A DNA stretch of 64,000 nucleotides from Corella eumyota (Eukaryota; Chordata; Ascidiacea; Phlebobranchia; Corellidae), in the NCBI GenBank assembly GCA_963082875.1, contig OY720102.1, positions 7,688,001-7,752,000 on the forward strand, read 5' to 3'. Below the pieces are notes generated by a model. That model ran no database searches. It was not told the origin of the DNA and worked only from the letters and a program-made list of their open reading frames with translations. The position numbers were made by a program, and so were the translations under genes. Shown here piece by piece: positions 23,472-37,308 of this stretch (positions are counted from its first letter, which is position 1; every line of letters begins with the position of its first letter).

Positions 23472-26400
23472 ATGCTGTCCAATCTCGGATCTGTCCCTAA
23501 CAACATTACGTCATCGGCCACAATCAAGCTCGAGGCCGTGATGGAAAATTTACAGAGGCAACACCAGCAACGCATGATTGAACACCAGCAGCGCGCTAGC
23601 AATGACGCAATCAACAGTGACGTCAGGAGCAACGGAGGCGGAGGAGATTTTATCGAAAGTCCGGATCGGCGTAGATCCTACTCCGAATCGCCCAAAAGAG
23701 GAGATGATTCGGCAGACGAGGAACGCCACGATCCGATGACGTCACCTGGAGGTCGAATCTTGCCCGACGACGATGACGTAGACAGGATGACGTCACCAGA
23801 CAAAAACCAAGCTTTTATTGCACAGCAGGTCGCCTTTGCAGCAGCCTTGGCGCAAAGAGCCTCGCCGGAAAATACGTCATCGGCGGTGAATTCCCTAATG
23901 CCCCAAACCATGATTCAGCAATTTGGTCAGTTCCAAAACGGGGGCTTTGACCCCTCCCAGCTACCCCAGGTAAAGCTTGTTTAAATAAAAAAACGCCTGT
24001 GTTTACATAAGGCTAATGAGTTTTTAAAACACAGTGTGTTTACATTATATAATATGCACTATAAAATTATGTAAGTTCGGGTAATGTAAGCACTTAACCT
24101 TTGCTTTGGCCTGGCTGGTGTGTTGGTCTTGGTTTATATTTAACTCTTCGATTTTAATCTCTGTTATCGTGTTTATTAATCCGCCGTTTTCTGCGTGCAG
24201 GGATTTCGCGAATTAGCCCTGCTTCAACACCAGCAAATTGCGCAGAGGATGGCTGTAGAAGCCCACAAACGTTTACAGGAACAACAAAACGTAAGGCGTT
24301 AAAAGGAAATTAAAACCCTTTTATGTAAATAGGAAAATAGTACGGCTAACCGTACAGAAATCCCCATTTTTTATCAATTTTAATTTAACTTTCATAACAA
24401 CAGAATCAGCATCACCAGCCAGCTCTGCCAACGACACCACCTAACACGTCATCGAATACGTCATCTCTCGCATCGGTGACGTCACAGCCTATGAACGGAG
24501 GCAACGGGAACCAGCAGGAGTGGACCTACGAAGAGCAGTTTAAACAGGTAATTTTTTACTTGAGAATTATTGTTTTTAAACGTTTTAAATGGGCATCAAC
24601 AGCGCTTCATTAATATTCTAAAAAACATGCACCATGACGTAAGAGCTGTTGTCTACACACAAACACTCGGCCCTCGAAGTGCAAGCGACCGAGCGTGAAT
24701 TAATTGCATTAGCTGATGGGCCCCGGATCGTTTTTGTTGTCGGCTCGGGGTTTAGCGATCGCTTGCAGTGCCTGGCATTGTTTTATGTGGCTTTTATTAA
24801 ACGCATCAGAATGGCGATGGAGCGAGACTGGGGCCTCGGCAGAGACGAATGCGGGATTATTGCAAATTCCGCGATATCGGCCTGGAACATCTGAAGCACT
24901 CGACTTTAAAGCCCGAGATGCCGACGAGCGATGGTTATTAAAACAAATTAAAATTTCGGAAAAAAACCACATAACACGCAATCAGATTTGAAGATCTCGA
25001 TTCAATTTAATTTAATTTGTTTGCTTATATTTAGCTAATAACCCCGTGAATGCACACACAGCGAAAAAAAAGAGTTTTTAAAAAAGAAAAAAGGGAAAAA
25101 TTAAAAAAAGTTTTTTATTTTTTTTTAAAAACGAGCCAATTACATTTTCTTACCAATTTTAATAAAGTAATAAAAAAACAACTTTTAATTGCAATCTAAT
25201 TTTATAAACTCGAGCCATTGATTTTGTAGCTTTAATATAATACATACCATATCCCCAACGGATAATTTATATGAAATCCTGCGCCCCCAGCCACCAAATT
25301 AGGCCTTAAATCGATATTTATATTGTCTCTATGTATTGTGGGAACGAAGTGGGCAATTAAATTTAAACAATACTCAACTAATTAAAGATTTTATTAACTT
25401 CGCTAAACAGCGACGATAAAATGTCATAAAATGGCAGGGCCATGTAATAAAATAATACTATAATAACAATAGTGAAGCCAGTAGTAAAACACAATTAAGT
25501 TACCCCATAGGAATAATATGTGTTTAAAATGTTTTAAATAAAGAGTGAACTTATTGGTATTGACCGATAAGTTGATTTATTTATTGCCTTCATATCAATG
25601 CCTAAAATTTTAAAATCACAAGCAAGCGTACAAAAATAACATGAAAAGTTAACTTGCTAGTATTGACCTTTATGGGAATTTATTTATTGCCTTTATTTAA
25701 ACGTCTAAACCTTATAAACCACAAGCAAAGCCTATTTTTTATATGGATTTTGCCAGCTTAAATTCTACCAAAGATCTTATGATTATTTGGCACATTTTTT
25801 TTAATTTGATTCAATTTTTGTGTAATATAAAAACACAAGTTGCCAGATTAAACGATAATTTGACATGATAAAACAGGTTCAATGCACGTTTTGCTTTATA
25901 TAACTTACTTAGAACGCAAATCTAAGCACTTAACCGATATAAACATGTAGGTTTTGTTTTGCCAGTAAACTCAGCTTATTGTACTGAGATTAGACAATAG
26001 AATACGGTTACATGAGATTTAATTTAACAATTAAATGGTCACTTATTATCACCTGTACTTGAAAAGGTCACTCACTGACCATTGCATTTGAGAGTTCGAT
26101 TAAGTGGTCATATCCTCGAATCGAAACTTTATACGCGCGATAGGCCTTGTGACGTAACAATAGGAAATTTAATTTGCTACCAGAAATGAATGGAGGTTCA
26201 ATTAATGATCATCTGTTAGAAAATATTGTGTTATTTTTTTAGTAGAAACAAAATTAACGGTAAATGACGGTTTTTACCGCATAGAATTACAATATGACGG
26301 TACCGCAAAATAAATTTACCGTAAAACCTCATACCTTTCTTTAAATTAGAACTTATTTATAAAAATTATATTAGACCGTTCTGTAGTGTGGTTAAGTGGT

Positions 26401-29400
26401 CATGGCATCGGACTACAGGTCGAAAGGTTTCGGGTTCGAGCCGCACCAATGTTACACTATTCGCCCTTGAGCCCGGCGTATACGGATAGCTCAAACACGT
26501 CCAAACAGAGCACCCTTCCCCAATAATTAGCAAAAACCCATTACAGTAATGTTATTTAAAAAAAAAAAAAAAAAAAAAAACAGTATATAAGTCGATCGTT
26601 GCATTAATCTTGGCAATTTAAACTAGGCGTTGTTAAGAAAACGTATTTGCTTTATTGTTGGTCTATATTACTTAACAAATTGTGTTGTATTTTCTTAAAA
26701 AATCATCAAAGTTTTTTTTGCCGTTTAACGGTATCGCAATTTCTCGTAAAAAAGTCGTTTAATGTTCATCTGCGCTGATAAATTTATTCAATTTGTTCGG
26801 GAAAGAACCGCGTGACGTGCGCCGACGTCATAATGCATATTGGTACGCTCGAATGAACACGTGACGAAATTATAACCGTCCGAGGCAGCTGTCAAATTTT
26901 TTTAAAAGTTCTGAAATTTGATTTTTATTTTCGTTTTTTATTTCGGTTTTTCGGGCTGTTAATGCATCAGCGGAATCAATTAGCAACGCACGAAAAAACT
27001 CGTTTGATCCCGGCTTTCTTTATTTGTCATTATATAATCGCCCTTTTTCGTTTTTCAAATTTGAAATTTTTTTTGATCTAATTTTTGATTATTCACACGT
27101 AAGAGAATTCGATAAAATACCCAGTATTATATACATGGTATTCCATTTCATTAAAATCGGCATTTCTCGCTATTATTTATTCATCAAATTCGAAAAAATC
27201 CTCAAAAAATAATCGAGAAAAAATCGGGCAATTATACAAACAGATCAGAGCGTGAATTATTTATCACAAAAATTATTGAAATTTTGTTTCATTTTTTGTC
27301 TTCAGATGGCTATCTGTGTTTTATCTTTAGATACATACGCGGGTTTTTAATATTTAAATTCAACCTTTTGAATTTTTGTTTAATTGCGCTGATATATATC
27401 TGATGGCGCTTTGTAAAAATTTCAAATCGGCTATAATTTATTTATGGTTTAATTTCCAAATTTCGATTTTCCCAAAGATAAATGCAGTTTTATTTACAGC
27501 GCTTATAACGGGGCAACTGATTCTAGTGCATATAATCGTCGAATATGTTTCATAATTTATGGAAATTTATTTCCTATATTCGTCGATTTTTTAAATGCGA
27601 AATACAATCTTTCGTAAATATCAAAAACGCGTCATTTAAAATCTCGCAGTTCGATTCCTCCTAGAAATTTTCGATAAAATCATTTCTCCCGACGCCGCGA
27701 TTTCGAATTCGAGCGCTGTGACGTCATCGTCCATTTGCGTGGGCCACCCAATTAAAAACGCGCCTTTTTATTATCATATCTACGGTTATTTAAACGTGCG
27801 GTTAAATCGTAATTGAAAATAGTGGGGTTCGTACGTTCCGCTATGCAATTCGCCACTTTAAAAATGTCGCCCCAAAGTCTGTGAACATCGGGCTTATAGC
27901 GATCGCTAATGGTTCTATTTGCTCTATTATTTGACCTGGTACGTTTATTAACAAATTCGCTTCCTATAACCAAAGACGAAACAACGCGAGGTCTATAAGT
28001 TTTAACAGTGCCAAAGCGAATGTAAACAAATAGAAATGTAAACTTCATGGGATTGATTTTAAAGGCGTGTATATGGAAAGGGGTTAATCTATAACCCATT
28101 TAGAATTGCCGGAAAAATTTAAAAGTTTTTTTTTTACCCCAAAATTTTATAAAAAATATTTTTTATGATTTTATAAAAAAAATCATCTTAAAATGTTTTA
28201 AAATTAAAAAATTAATTTTAAAGTAAAAAAAAAATAAAAAAAATATCCAAAATATAATATCAGTAGATAACTCAAAAACAAAAGCGCTTGTTTTTTACAG
28301 CGAAAATCAAAAAAAAATTAGAAAATTAAAATGATCTAAGCTGAGTGCTTCGTTGATTCTGAGGTCGCACTTTTTATTTATCGATTTAACAAACTTTCAT
28401 TTGTTAGATTAGTGTTTTTAAGTGGAATTCCAAGCGAAGTGGGGCCCTCTACTTGATATACGAGCTACTTGAAACATACAGATGTTTTATCTCCGCAAAA
28501 TTTAAGGGACTGGGCACATTTTAGAGAAGGAGAGGGAAGGCAATTTAAGGGGTTCAATTTTAATATTTTTGCTATTTTAGATTTAAGAAAAGGGGTAATG
28601 GTTATATTTAAAAAGGCTCTCAGTTAGGGAATAACGATTTAACAATTTGCTTATAAAATAAAGATAACCAAATCAAATTACAATTTTAAAATAGCAATAT
28701 TTATTTTAAATTAAAATAAAAATTATTATTAAACTTAATGGCAGGGCTATTTTGAATATATTAGGATATTAACCCCATCAAAAGTTGCAAACCTTGATAG
28801 CTATCCCAGCACCCTTTGTATTTGCCCTAACCCTAAAATTGATAAAAATAAAATAAAACTATGGCGTCCAATCGATTGTGAAGACTTGATAACAATGGCC
28901 AATGGGTCACTCTTACTCCGCGAGCTCGCTTAAGCGTCCTCTAAGCCCCTTTATTCGCAAAACTTAACGGTTATTGATCCAAATTAACTCACTTTTGGAT
29001 GGCTACAATTAAAAACAGCTTACGTTGGCCACGATAATAGACACTCGAATCGGAATCGAAAAAAAGGCGAAAAATATTTTGTTTATTAGAATATCCTTTT
29101 TTAATTTTAGGGTGAAATGTGAAAGTTACTAAAAAATTAATTAAAACATTAGGTTAATGTTCATATATATTTAATACTTATAAACAATGAAATTAAAAAA
29201 ACACTAATAAAGATATTAAACATACTAGACATATATGGACAACTAAATATCGGGTTTATATTTATAGTTTGGGGTTAATAGTATAGGCTATTTATTTAAC
29301 ACATTTAAATTGACTTTGTTAAAAAATCAAACCAAAATGAAAAAGGAAAAGTGTTAACATGCCATTGTCCCTCGATTAGTTAACAAAAGCTTCAAGTGCC

Positions 29401-32400
29401 TTTCCAGCCGGCCAAAAGCTAAAATGTTGTGTCAAAAACACACGACAAAGAAATCTCCACCGCAACAAAACAATGCACTAGTAGTGGCCCCTCGAAAAAT
29501 CGCTAACTTGAAAGATTTAATTAATTTCTGACCGGCACTCGAGAAAATTTTCGACGAAAAAATAAACTTGCAATTTTGAGGCGACAATTCCGCCATTTTA
29601 CCTAAACTTCTACAGAGTGTTTAAAAACAGTTTTGCTATATGGAAATATCCGTAGCAGCGATTTTAAAAGCAAGAATTACCATTGAACTCTGTGTTAATA
29701 ATTTATTAGATGTAATTTTTTTAATTATAAAACTGCAACACAAAACATGGGCCCCTATATAAATAAAAAGCAATTAGTTTTGATTAAAAATTTATTTCTA
29801 ACAAAATAAAAAGCCAATATCATTTTTTATTAACCATCTTAAGTATAATTTTAATTTATCACATTATAAATTGATTTTTTTTTAAATATTTAATAAAATA
29901 AATATTTTAATTTTAGTTATACGAAATTGACGATGACCTAAAGCGAAAAGAATTCTTGGACGACTTATTCAGCTACATGCAGAAAAGAGGTAAGTTTTAT
30001 ATTCTTATGTAGATATAAAATAAAGTGGCAATACGGGGTTTTGTTTTTAGTCTCTTTAACACCTTAATAACATGGATTTGCTCGGTGTTTATATTAAAAC
30101 AAGATATTATTACAACCCAATTTACGGTCGATTAAACCGATAGATCAGAAAATCGAAAAAAATATCTTTTTTTTGAATTTTATCAAAAATTGCGTTTTTT
30201 TTGCAAATTCCGTTTAAATTTCGCTTAATCTGTAAATTCACGGTGTCGAAATATTTATTTTATTTTAAATAAAACCTCGTATTGGGTCTTAGGGACGAAT
30301 TAACCCACTCATACCAGAAAAATGAGCAATAATTTAATTGAGTTTTTGTAAGAAAAGTTATAATACGGGATTAAAGGTCCGAAATTTAATAAAAACAACT
30401 TTAATAATTAAAACAATCAACAAATCGCCACTAAACTAATTACAACTTGATAATTTTGTTGACATTGCTATTATTAATTTAAAAGTAACTTAAATAAACA
30501 TAATAAAAAAAAAAACGTAAAGGTCCAAAAATAATTAAAAACGCCTTTTAGTAATTAAACAATCAGCATTACCCGACTTAACTAATTAGTCTTTGATAAC
30601 TTCTACAACATTTGTAACATAAATATTTAATTAACTCAAAAAAAAAACTAATTAAAAGGGGCAACTTACGTTTTTTGTAATCTGGAATAAATAGTGTTAC
30701 AATAATTATAAAGGTTACTGCATAATTTATTAAATCTACCAAGAACTTTCGGTGCGTGACAAAATTAGTTTTTATTTTTCATTTGTCCTCTTTTTTAATC
30801 CATTGTCCGAAAGCTTTATTTAAAAAAAATACGTAACACTGTTTAAGTTTTGTACATTTTGGGACTTCATTACATTTTTAACACAATTGGTTTAGGAGTC
30901 GATTTGTAAACTTGCATATTTTCGATTCTCGACAACTTTATGTGAGATCTTATGTTACGGCTGATTACAATGCATACATTACGCAGCATATTTCAGAGTA
31001 ACCCGACACCCGTTAGAACAACATTCATAATACCTACACACTGCCATTACATTAGGCTTCGATATCAATTAGCATACATGTACATTAAAAAAAATTATCG
31101 AACCATTGTCGAAGAAGGGTGAACTATTTTTTGTGGGTTAAGTTAAAATATTACGAAGTTAAAAGGTGCGGGATGTTATTCTCGTCACGTGACCAAGCGT
31201 TAATCGGCAGGGAATTGTTCTAGCTTAAATCTGGGCTTTAATCAAGTCAGAAGTCGATCGAGTGGAAAGCGGGGCTGTTTGGCCTGCCCACAAATCTGCG
31301 CGGGTCTATCAAAACAGCGAATTTTTCGCGATTTATCGGGTTGCAAATTTCTGGCGTCGCGATGTCTGCGCGTTTCATGTTTGGTGCATGATTTAGACTC
31401 CGATCCGGGATATGTTCTTATTGGAGTCATTGTTTTAAGGGAGCCCACTCTCTCCCCCCTCTCTCTCTCTCTCTCTCTCTTTCTTTCTTTCCTAGAAAAA
31501 TCGGCGTTTCGTCGTTTTTTCTCTCCTAATTTGACAAGCAAAAACATGAATCTGATTTCAACAATCGTTAATGTTATGATTTCCTCTGCATTTATAACAT
31601 GATTTAATTATGACGTCACGCTTATTGGTTAACCAATTAAAGACCAAGACCTTTACATACGAGACACATATATATACATACAGCTCCACACGTTTATTCT
31701 TCACGCCTATCCAGTTCGTTATTTCTCGGGGCCGCAATAATTGTTATGTTTTCGTAATGCTATTGTTATTACCCGATAAAAACCCGAAAGTAACTTTCGA
31801 AATAATCTTCCCATGTCTTTGCCACGGTTCAAGGACTCTTTATACCAAGCAGAAAATCCATTTCGAAAAAGATCGAATTTCGGCCAATTGTCGACGGCAT
31901 AAATATATCAACACGCTGATAATGTGTTTTAATAATGTTGTGACACCGACGCGGCCCAAACAGGCCAAGTGACAGGAACAATTAGTGCGGCTTGCTAAAC
32001 CAACAAAAGAAAAATGGGGTTTAATTAACCCGTTAGCATGCCTTTTGAATAGATCGTATCGAATTTGGTGTTTTTAAAAAAATCAACAGGACTTATTAAT
32101 ATGTCGTGAAATGTACAAAAAACATCCCTTTAAACGGGGGCTGCTTTTTACGGGTACTAATCTCTTAAAATTTTGGGGGAAACTTTGGTAAAATCCTAAT
32201 GAAAGCACCCTATTGTAAGACCCGCCGTATGGCTTAAAATATTGTTATCGCAATATTCGATTAAAATTCAGTGCATCAACATTTTCTCAAATCCCGATTC
32301 GGTATTTGAATCTTGCCTTAAAAATAGACCGCAATCTGTACTTGCAACCATTAATCAGCAGCGAAATGCGAATCAAGCGTAAAAAGCGGGTTCCAACGGA

Positions 32401-35369
32401 TTTTTTTTCGATGTTGAAAGTTAAATCAATAAGGATTTCGATGCGCGACTATATCGGTATTGGGGCTCTCAGAACATGGGTATCGGATGACAATAATAAA
32501 ACGAAGACGAAAAATACCTGATTGGCAATACCAGTCACGTGCCATTGCAGACGACTTTGGTGTCCCTCAAGTCACGTGTTTGGTGTTGTCAGGGTTGATG
32601 AGCAGTGTCAAGACTATGTATATAAAATTTGAACAGCACAGCTTTATGTTTTCAATTGAAATCGATATATCACTATGTTGTTGCATAACACCTAGATTTA
32701 AAATCAAGGTGGGCGGTGCTTGAAAGTAGGTGACGTCATCTATTAATTATCTGTAGATTTTTAAAGCTTATGTTTAAACGGTGGTCAAATGCCTCACAAT
32801 CATTTTGATTTATAAAGCTCTAATTGACTTACGTTTACAAATAAATTTAAGTACGCTAAAATGCTCTGCTTATATACTGAAGGGATCAAATTCGCGTTTA
32901 TATAGGCGCTTAAGTCGAAATGAATGATTGCGATTCAGTATTATACGTTACAGTTCACTTCGAAAGCTTTACTAAGAGAAAAACAAATTCAGGCTAAAAC
33001 AAGGGACTACTTAATTTTCGCCTCAGCTACATGCAGTCATGCGCATATAGCCTAAACTTGATTTCGCGATAAAAACGCAAACAGGATTTTTAATTGCTTG
33101 CTTTTTATAGCGAAAGCGCCGCAAGAAAATCTCCTCGTCGTGGCGCTGAAATGAATCTATGTTATGTCTGTGGGCTTTAACCCTTTATGTATTGTCATTA
33201 GGTACGCCGGTGAACCGAATTCCGATCATGGCAAAACAAGTGCTGGACCTTTACCAACTCTATAAGCTCGTCGTCGAGAAAGGAGGCCTGGTCGAAGTGA
33301 TCAACAAGAAAATATGGCGAGAAATCACCAAGGGTCTTAATCTACCGTCTTCGATTACCAGCGCTGCCTTCACTTTGCGCACGCAGTAAGTTATGTTGTT
33401 TAAACCAAAGGGATTTTTGCCGCTACTTTGTCCGCCTTATTGACACGTGTTTAAAGCCTAAGCGTGTAAATAAAACAATCCAAAGCGATTTCCACACTCT
33501 CTGACGCTGATCTGCGATTTGGTGGTTATCGGATTTCGGCTACGAATCCCCGGGTCTAAGCCCTTAATAATAGACGCTCATCGACAATGATCTTTTGATA
33601 CAGATACATGAAATACTTGTACCCGTTCGAATGCGAGCGAGAGAAGCTGTCGTGTCCTTCAGAACTTCAGGCCGCCATTGAAGGAAACAGAAGGGAAGGC
33701 AGACGACCAAGTTACAGGTAAGGCATCAGCATAATATGACGGGATACTTACCGACCCGTAAATTACAATAACACTAATCGATAAAGTTTAAGCCTGACTT
33801 AACTTAGAATTCATAGAACACATTGACGTAATGTTTTTGTGCTGAGAATGTTAATAAATAGAAATTTATTTTTAACCAAATTTGAGACAGTCAGTCAAAA
33901 CAACACAGGGGTAAAGTTGTGAAATTGATTTACTTTTTTTTTATTTTAGTTCGCACATGTTCTCCTACCCACCTGGAGCTAACGGAGGAGGGCTTCTGAC
34001 ACCCCCTAAATTCCCCTACCACCCCCACAGCGGTCTTGGCCAAATGAATTCTTTGGCGAAATACGGTAAAAGAAAATTAAACTAAAAAAAAATAAAAAGG
34101 ATTACGCCCACAACAAATTATTACCCCTACAGACCGAATACATTGTTACCCTCTTTTAAAATCACCCTTTTTACACCAGGTCAGCCAGATGAAAGGTGTT
34201 TACCTACCTCACCGACCCAACAACTTATCGCTCAGCAACAACAGCTTCTTCAATCCGCCAATGCTCAACACGTGGCCGCTATGGCTGCGCTAGAGACTAT
34301 TCAAACGCAGGCTAAAGTCAGGGTAAGTCTAAAGTTTTAACCATTATAAATTCCAATCACAAAGATGTGCATCCTCGGCGTTTTTACTTAAAATTTATGG
34401 CCTTTTTTACTTACAGGCCGCGCAGGCTGCTCAACAAGCTGCCCATCATGCTGCCCAACAAGCAGCGCAACACCAGATGGCGCTAAAGAAGGACATCGAT
34501 TCTGACTACTCGGAGACGGATCAACCGCCCGAGAAAAAGTTAATGTTGGACGAATCGGCAAGGTAAAAATTGGACAAATTTAGTTTTTTTTCCATATCAC
34601 CTTAATGTGATAGGTTTTATATTTTTGATTGGGTAGGGGTGTAATATTGTGACGTGTATAAGCTATCCGTGAACGCCGGGTTCAAAGGCGAATAGTGTGG
34701 CAATGGTGCGGATCGAACCCCAAACCTTTCGGCTCGTAGTCCGCTGCCATGACCGCTTAACCACACTACCGGAAGTATAAGAATACGAACCAATTTTAAA
34801 CTATTATGCCATTGGTGTTTTGAAACTTGATAATAAAATGTCACGCTATTGCAGATCTGCAATATTACACTTTTAAAGAAAGAATTCGGTTCTTAAAAAC
34901 AAATCATATTTTTTTTAAACTGAAGTTTTGTCTTTTTTAGACGCTTGAGCGACGACGAAACACGAAGAACATCCTCCTCCTCGCGATCGTCGATGAAAAT
35001 TTCAATCGCCGACAGAGGTCAGTACAGAGCTAGTGCACTATCTATGTTGAACCTTAATTAAGCCATTGCTTCGTGTTATAAATAATATTGATTGTTTATT
35101 AAAATTTTGAATTATTATTTTTGTTTTAGAACGAAGTGGGGAAATTACCGAAGTGTCGAACGGCGATTCCATCGATTTATCAATCCAAGTTAATGGAATT
35201 ACCTATCAGGTACTACTACTACACCAAATACAAAAAAATTTGAATAAAAGTTTAATCTTTTCCCTTTTTAATTTTTTTGACACTTGTTTTATTTCAGGGC
35301 GTTCTATTTGCTCAATATCCGAACAACGACGTCACCAGCGGCGGGGAAAGTCCCAGCACTGCTACCTAA
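23472..35369 (+). CDS. ARID3: ARID3 / dead ringer family transcription factor, 12 coding exons, 578 aa
   Basis: Exons 23472-23969, 24201-24290, 24404-24547, 29917-29989, 33202-33385, 33604-33717, 33950-34065, 34180-34322, 34417-34562, 34941-35017, 35130-35209, 35298-35369. An N-terminal KLEAVMENLQRQHQQR matches the conserved start of vertebrate ARID3 proteins. The extended ARID domain runs about residues 237-345 (WTYEEQFKQ, KRKEFLDDLFSYMQKRG, TPVNRIPIMAKQVLDLYQLY, GGLVEVINKK, GLNLPSSITSAAFTLRTQYM). An Ala/Gln/His-rich stretch (455-475) precedes the C-terminal REKLES domain (about 515-560, SIDLSIQVNGITY, GVLFAQ), used for self-association. The protein binds AT-rich DNA in the nucleus; dead ringer family genes act in embryonic patterning. 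The ATG lies 2 nt after a splice-type acceptor (gcgaaagcag), so the 5' UTR is on another exon or is trans-spliced. Introns of 5.4 and 3.2 kb split the ARID-coding region. Confidence 0.93.
24548..29916. other. Large ARID3 intron 3
   Basis: 5.4 kb between the exon ending WTYEEQFKQ and the exon beginning LYEIDDD. It holds one type-B SINE (26378-26580), a perfect TGACGTCA at 27719-27726 and long AT-rich stretches. No conserved exon was recognised; open frames at 24649-24991 and 27752-28099 have no recognisable features. The low SINE load suggests constrained intronic sequence, which is inference. Confidence 0.55.
26378..26580 (+). mobile_element. Type-B SINE with poly(A) tail
   Basis: GTAGTGTGGTTAAGTGGTCA head, GGTTTCGGGTTCGAGCCGCA B-box region, then a body and an A-run of over 20 at 26558-26580. 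In ARID3 intron 3. Confidence 0.82.
29990..33201. other. Large ARID3 intron 4
   Basis: 3.2 kb inside the ARID-domain coding region. No SINE is visible. It contains a CT microsatellite (about 31449-31492) and perfect TGACGTCA sites at 31611-31618 and 32731-32738. Overlapping open frames at 31242-31972 have no recognisable domain and include the CT repeat. Confidence 0.55.
31449..31492 (+). repeat. (CT)n pyrimidine microsatellite
   Basis: Alternating CT units with a C6 interruption, followed by CTTT units, inside ARID3 intron 4. Low-complexity repeat; no function claimed. Confidence 0.85.
34605..34773 (-). mobile_element. Type-B SINE
   Basis: Reverse copy in a short ARID3 intron; right end CGCTTAACCACACTACCGG, body AACGCCGGGTTCAAAGGCG. 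Confidence 0.82.
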
Positions 35370-37308
35370 ACTTCAATCCACACTGCCAAAGCGAAGTCTC
35401 GCTGCCTACTACGTCGGCGTTCAAACCGTACGCCGGTGACGTTATTTTTGCATGTGTGACGTGTTTGTGGTGAATATGGTCTTCAAGTACAAAGCAAGAG
35501 GTCGCCCTACGACACTAGCAAATACCGACTTTTGTTATTTCTCGTTTAAATTATCTATTTTTTCTCGTGTGTTCTTTTGCCCCCGTTTATCTGATTCTTC
35601 GTTGGCATAACGTTGGTGCTTTTTTTGACGATATTGTCTTTTTGTTTCTATCATTTTCACCGATATGCAATACTCTATAACTAACTGCCAGCAAAAGCGA
35701 TACATACCCGCGTGTATCTAGCGCTCACGTGCGGATCATATATTACAACTAGAGCGGTGCCAACCCAATAACATAACCGAATTGAATACATCGTTTTTTT
35801 ACTTCTACCTCAAAGAATTACAATTTGCGTCCACAGAGTTTTAGCCATGTACCGTTGAAAAACACGGAGATTTAATGGTGGTTTGCCAATAATTTTGGGC
35901 GCTATTTTATTGTCCATTTAAGCTGCAAAGCTTTACGGTGTTATTTTTAAATGTTTCTGCCCAACTTAGGTTAATTTTTATGTAACTGAAAGCTGAATCT
36001 GCAATTGAATAGCCAAAACAAAAACTTAACAATTTTACGTTTGTTTTTGAAATTATCTTTAAATTATAAATATTGGCAAACTTCAGTTTTCGTCTTGCCA
36101 AAACTGTCTACCCTTTTTTACTAATCTTATTTTCTTTGTTTTATTTTATTGTACAAATTTGTTACTGGCGTTGGTTATCTTCACGCCGTTACTTACATGT
36201 GCCATTCATTGAAACAATTATATACTTAAGATTAAGTTTTTTAAAACCAAAATAGGCTAACTAAAAGTAAGGCTAGCTGTAACAATGTAATATAAATATA
36301 GATACTTACTAATTTTGATTGCAGTTCCAACTGTGAGAAGAAAACTATTTATTCAAATAGTAGGCTATACAGTTTAAGCTTCTTTAGCCAACCCAAAAGT
36401 ATTCCTAAACAGCGAAAAATGCTTAAAATATGAAGTGTAAATTAATTTTCAATAAATTATGGTAAACCTTAAACACATTTAAATGTAAAAGTTTAACATA
36501 CTTAACCAGTACATTTAAACTACAATTTAACTAACATATATGCCAGGTTACGGTTATAAAATGACTAGTCAACTCGTAAAATTGTGCACACCACGGGGAT
36601 GTTATGTTATTTTTTGCTAATACTGATAATTATACCCCTATTTCTAAGTAAATTATCATTTAATTAAACCAAATGTAATAGTGCACGTCATTAAAACTTA
36701 AAGCTGTTTTTAAACTATAATTTTAGCCCATTTGACTGGCTACTATAAAAAACAATACAACAATACTTTGCGCACTACAACCTGGGGTTTTTCAAATTTT
36801 TTGTTGATAATACAATACTATATTTCTGTTGACTATACTAAACTTAAATTACAATTGTTCTATGCAAAATAACCCAAAAAACTTTAAAAGATCTTAGAAA
36901 ACTTTAAAAGATCTTATTAAAAACTTTTCAGGTAAATAAACAAACAACACAACAGTTAAAGAAACTTGTTAAAAAACGCCTTATTTAATCAACCGCGACG
37001 TAAAACACTTATTATTAAGGCAATGCTACCTGGAAAACTAAAAAAACAGTGCATTTGAATTAAATAAGCTAAAAAAAAACTAAAAACAAATTTGTACAAG
37101 TAGCTTTGCCTTTGTTTACTACGAAAAACCTATACAAATGCCCGGTTTTATTTGCAAACAATACCTCGTTTGTGATAGTAATTATTACCTCATTAATTGA
37201 GTTGCTATGGAAATCCAAACGAAACAACTCCGTGGTTCATTATTAAATTGCCACATTTTTTCTAAACTGTGCTATATTCCTTATTTAATGAATTTTTAAT
37301 TCTATTAA
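35370..37308. other. ARID3 3' flank and intergenic region
   Basis: About 1.9 kb between the ARID3 stop and the start of the next plus-strand gene. It must hold the ARID3 3' UTR and the promoter of the next gene. I see no further coding potential; a short direct duplication of an AAAGATCTTA-containing unit lies near 36880-36915. Confidence 0.5.

Noticed and set aside
27752-28099. 115-aa minus-strand frame in ARID3 intron 3
   Set aside because: No signal, domain or splice evidence; antisense within an intron.
31242-31972. Overlapping 100-120-aa frames on both strands in ARID3 intron 4
   Set aside because: They span a CT microsatellite and give low-complexity Arg/Glu or Ser/Leu runs.
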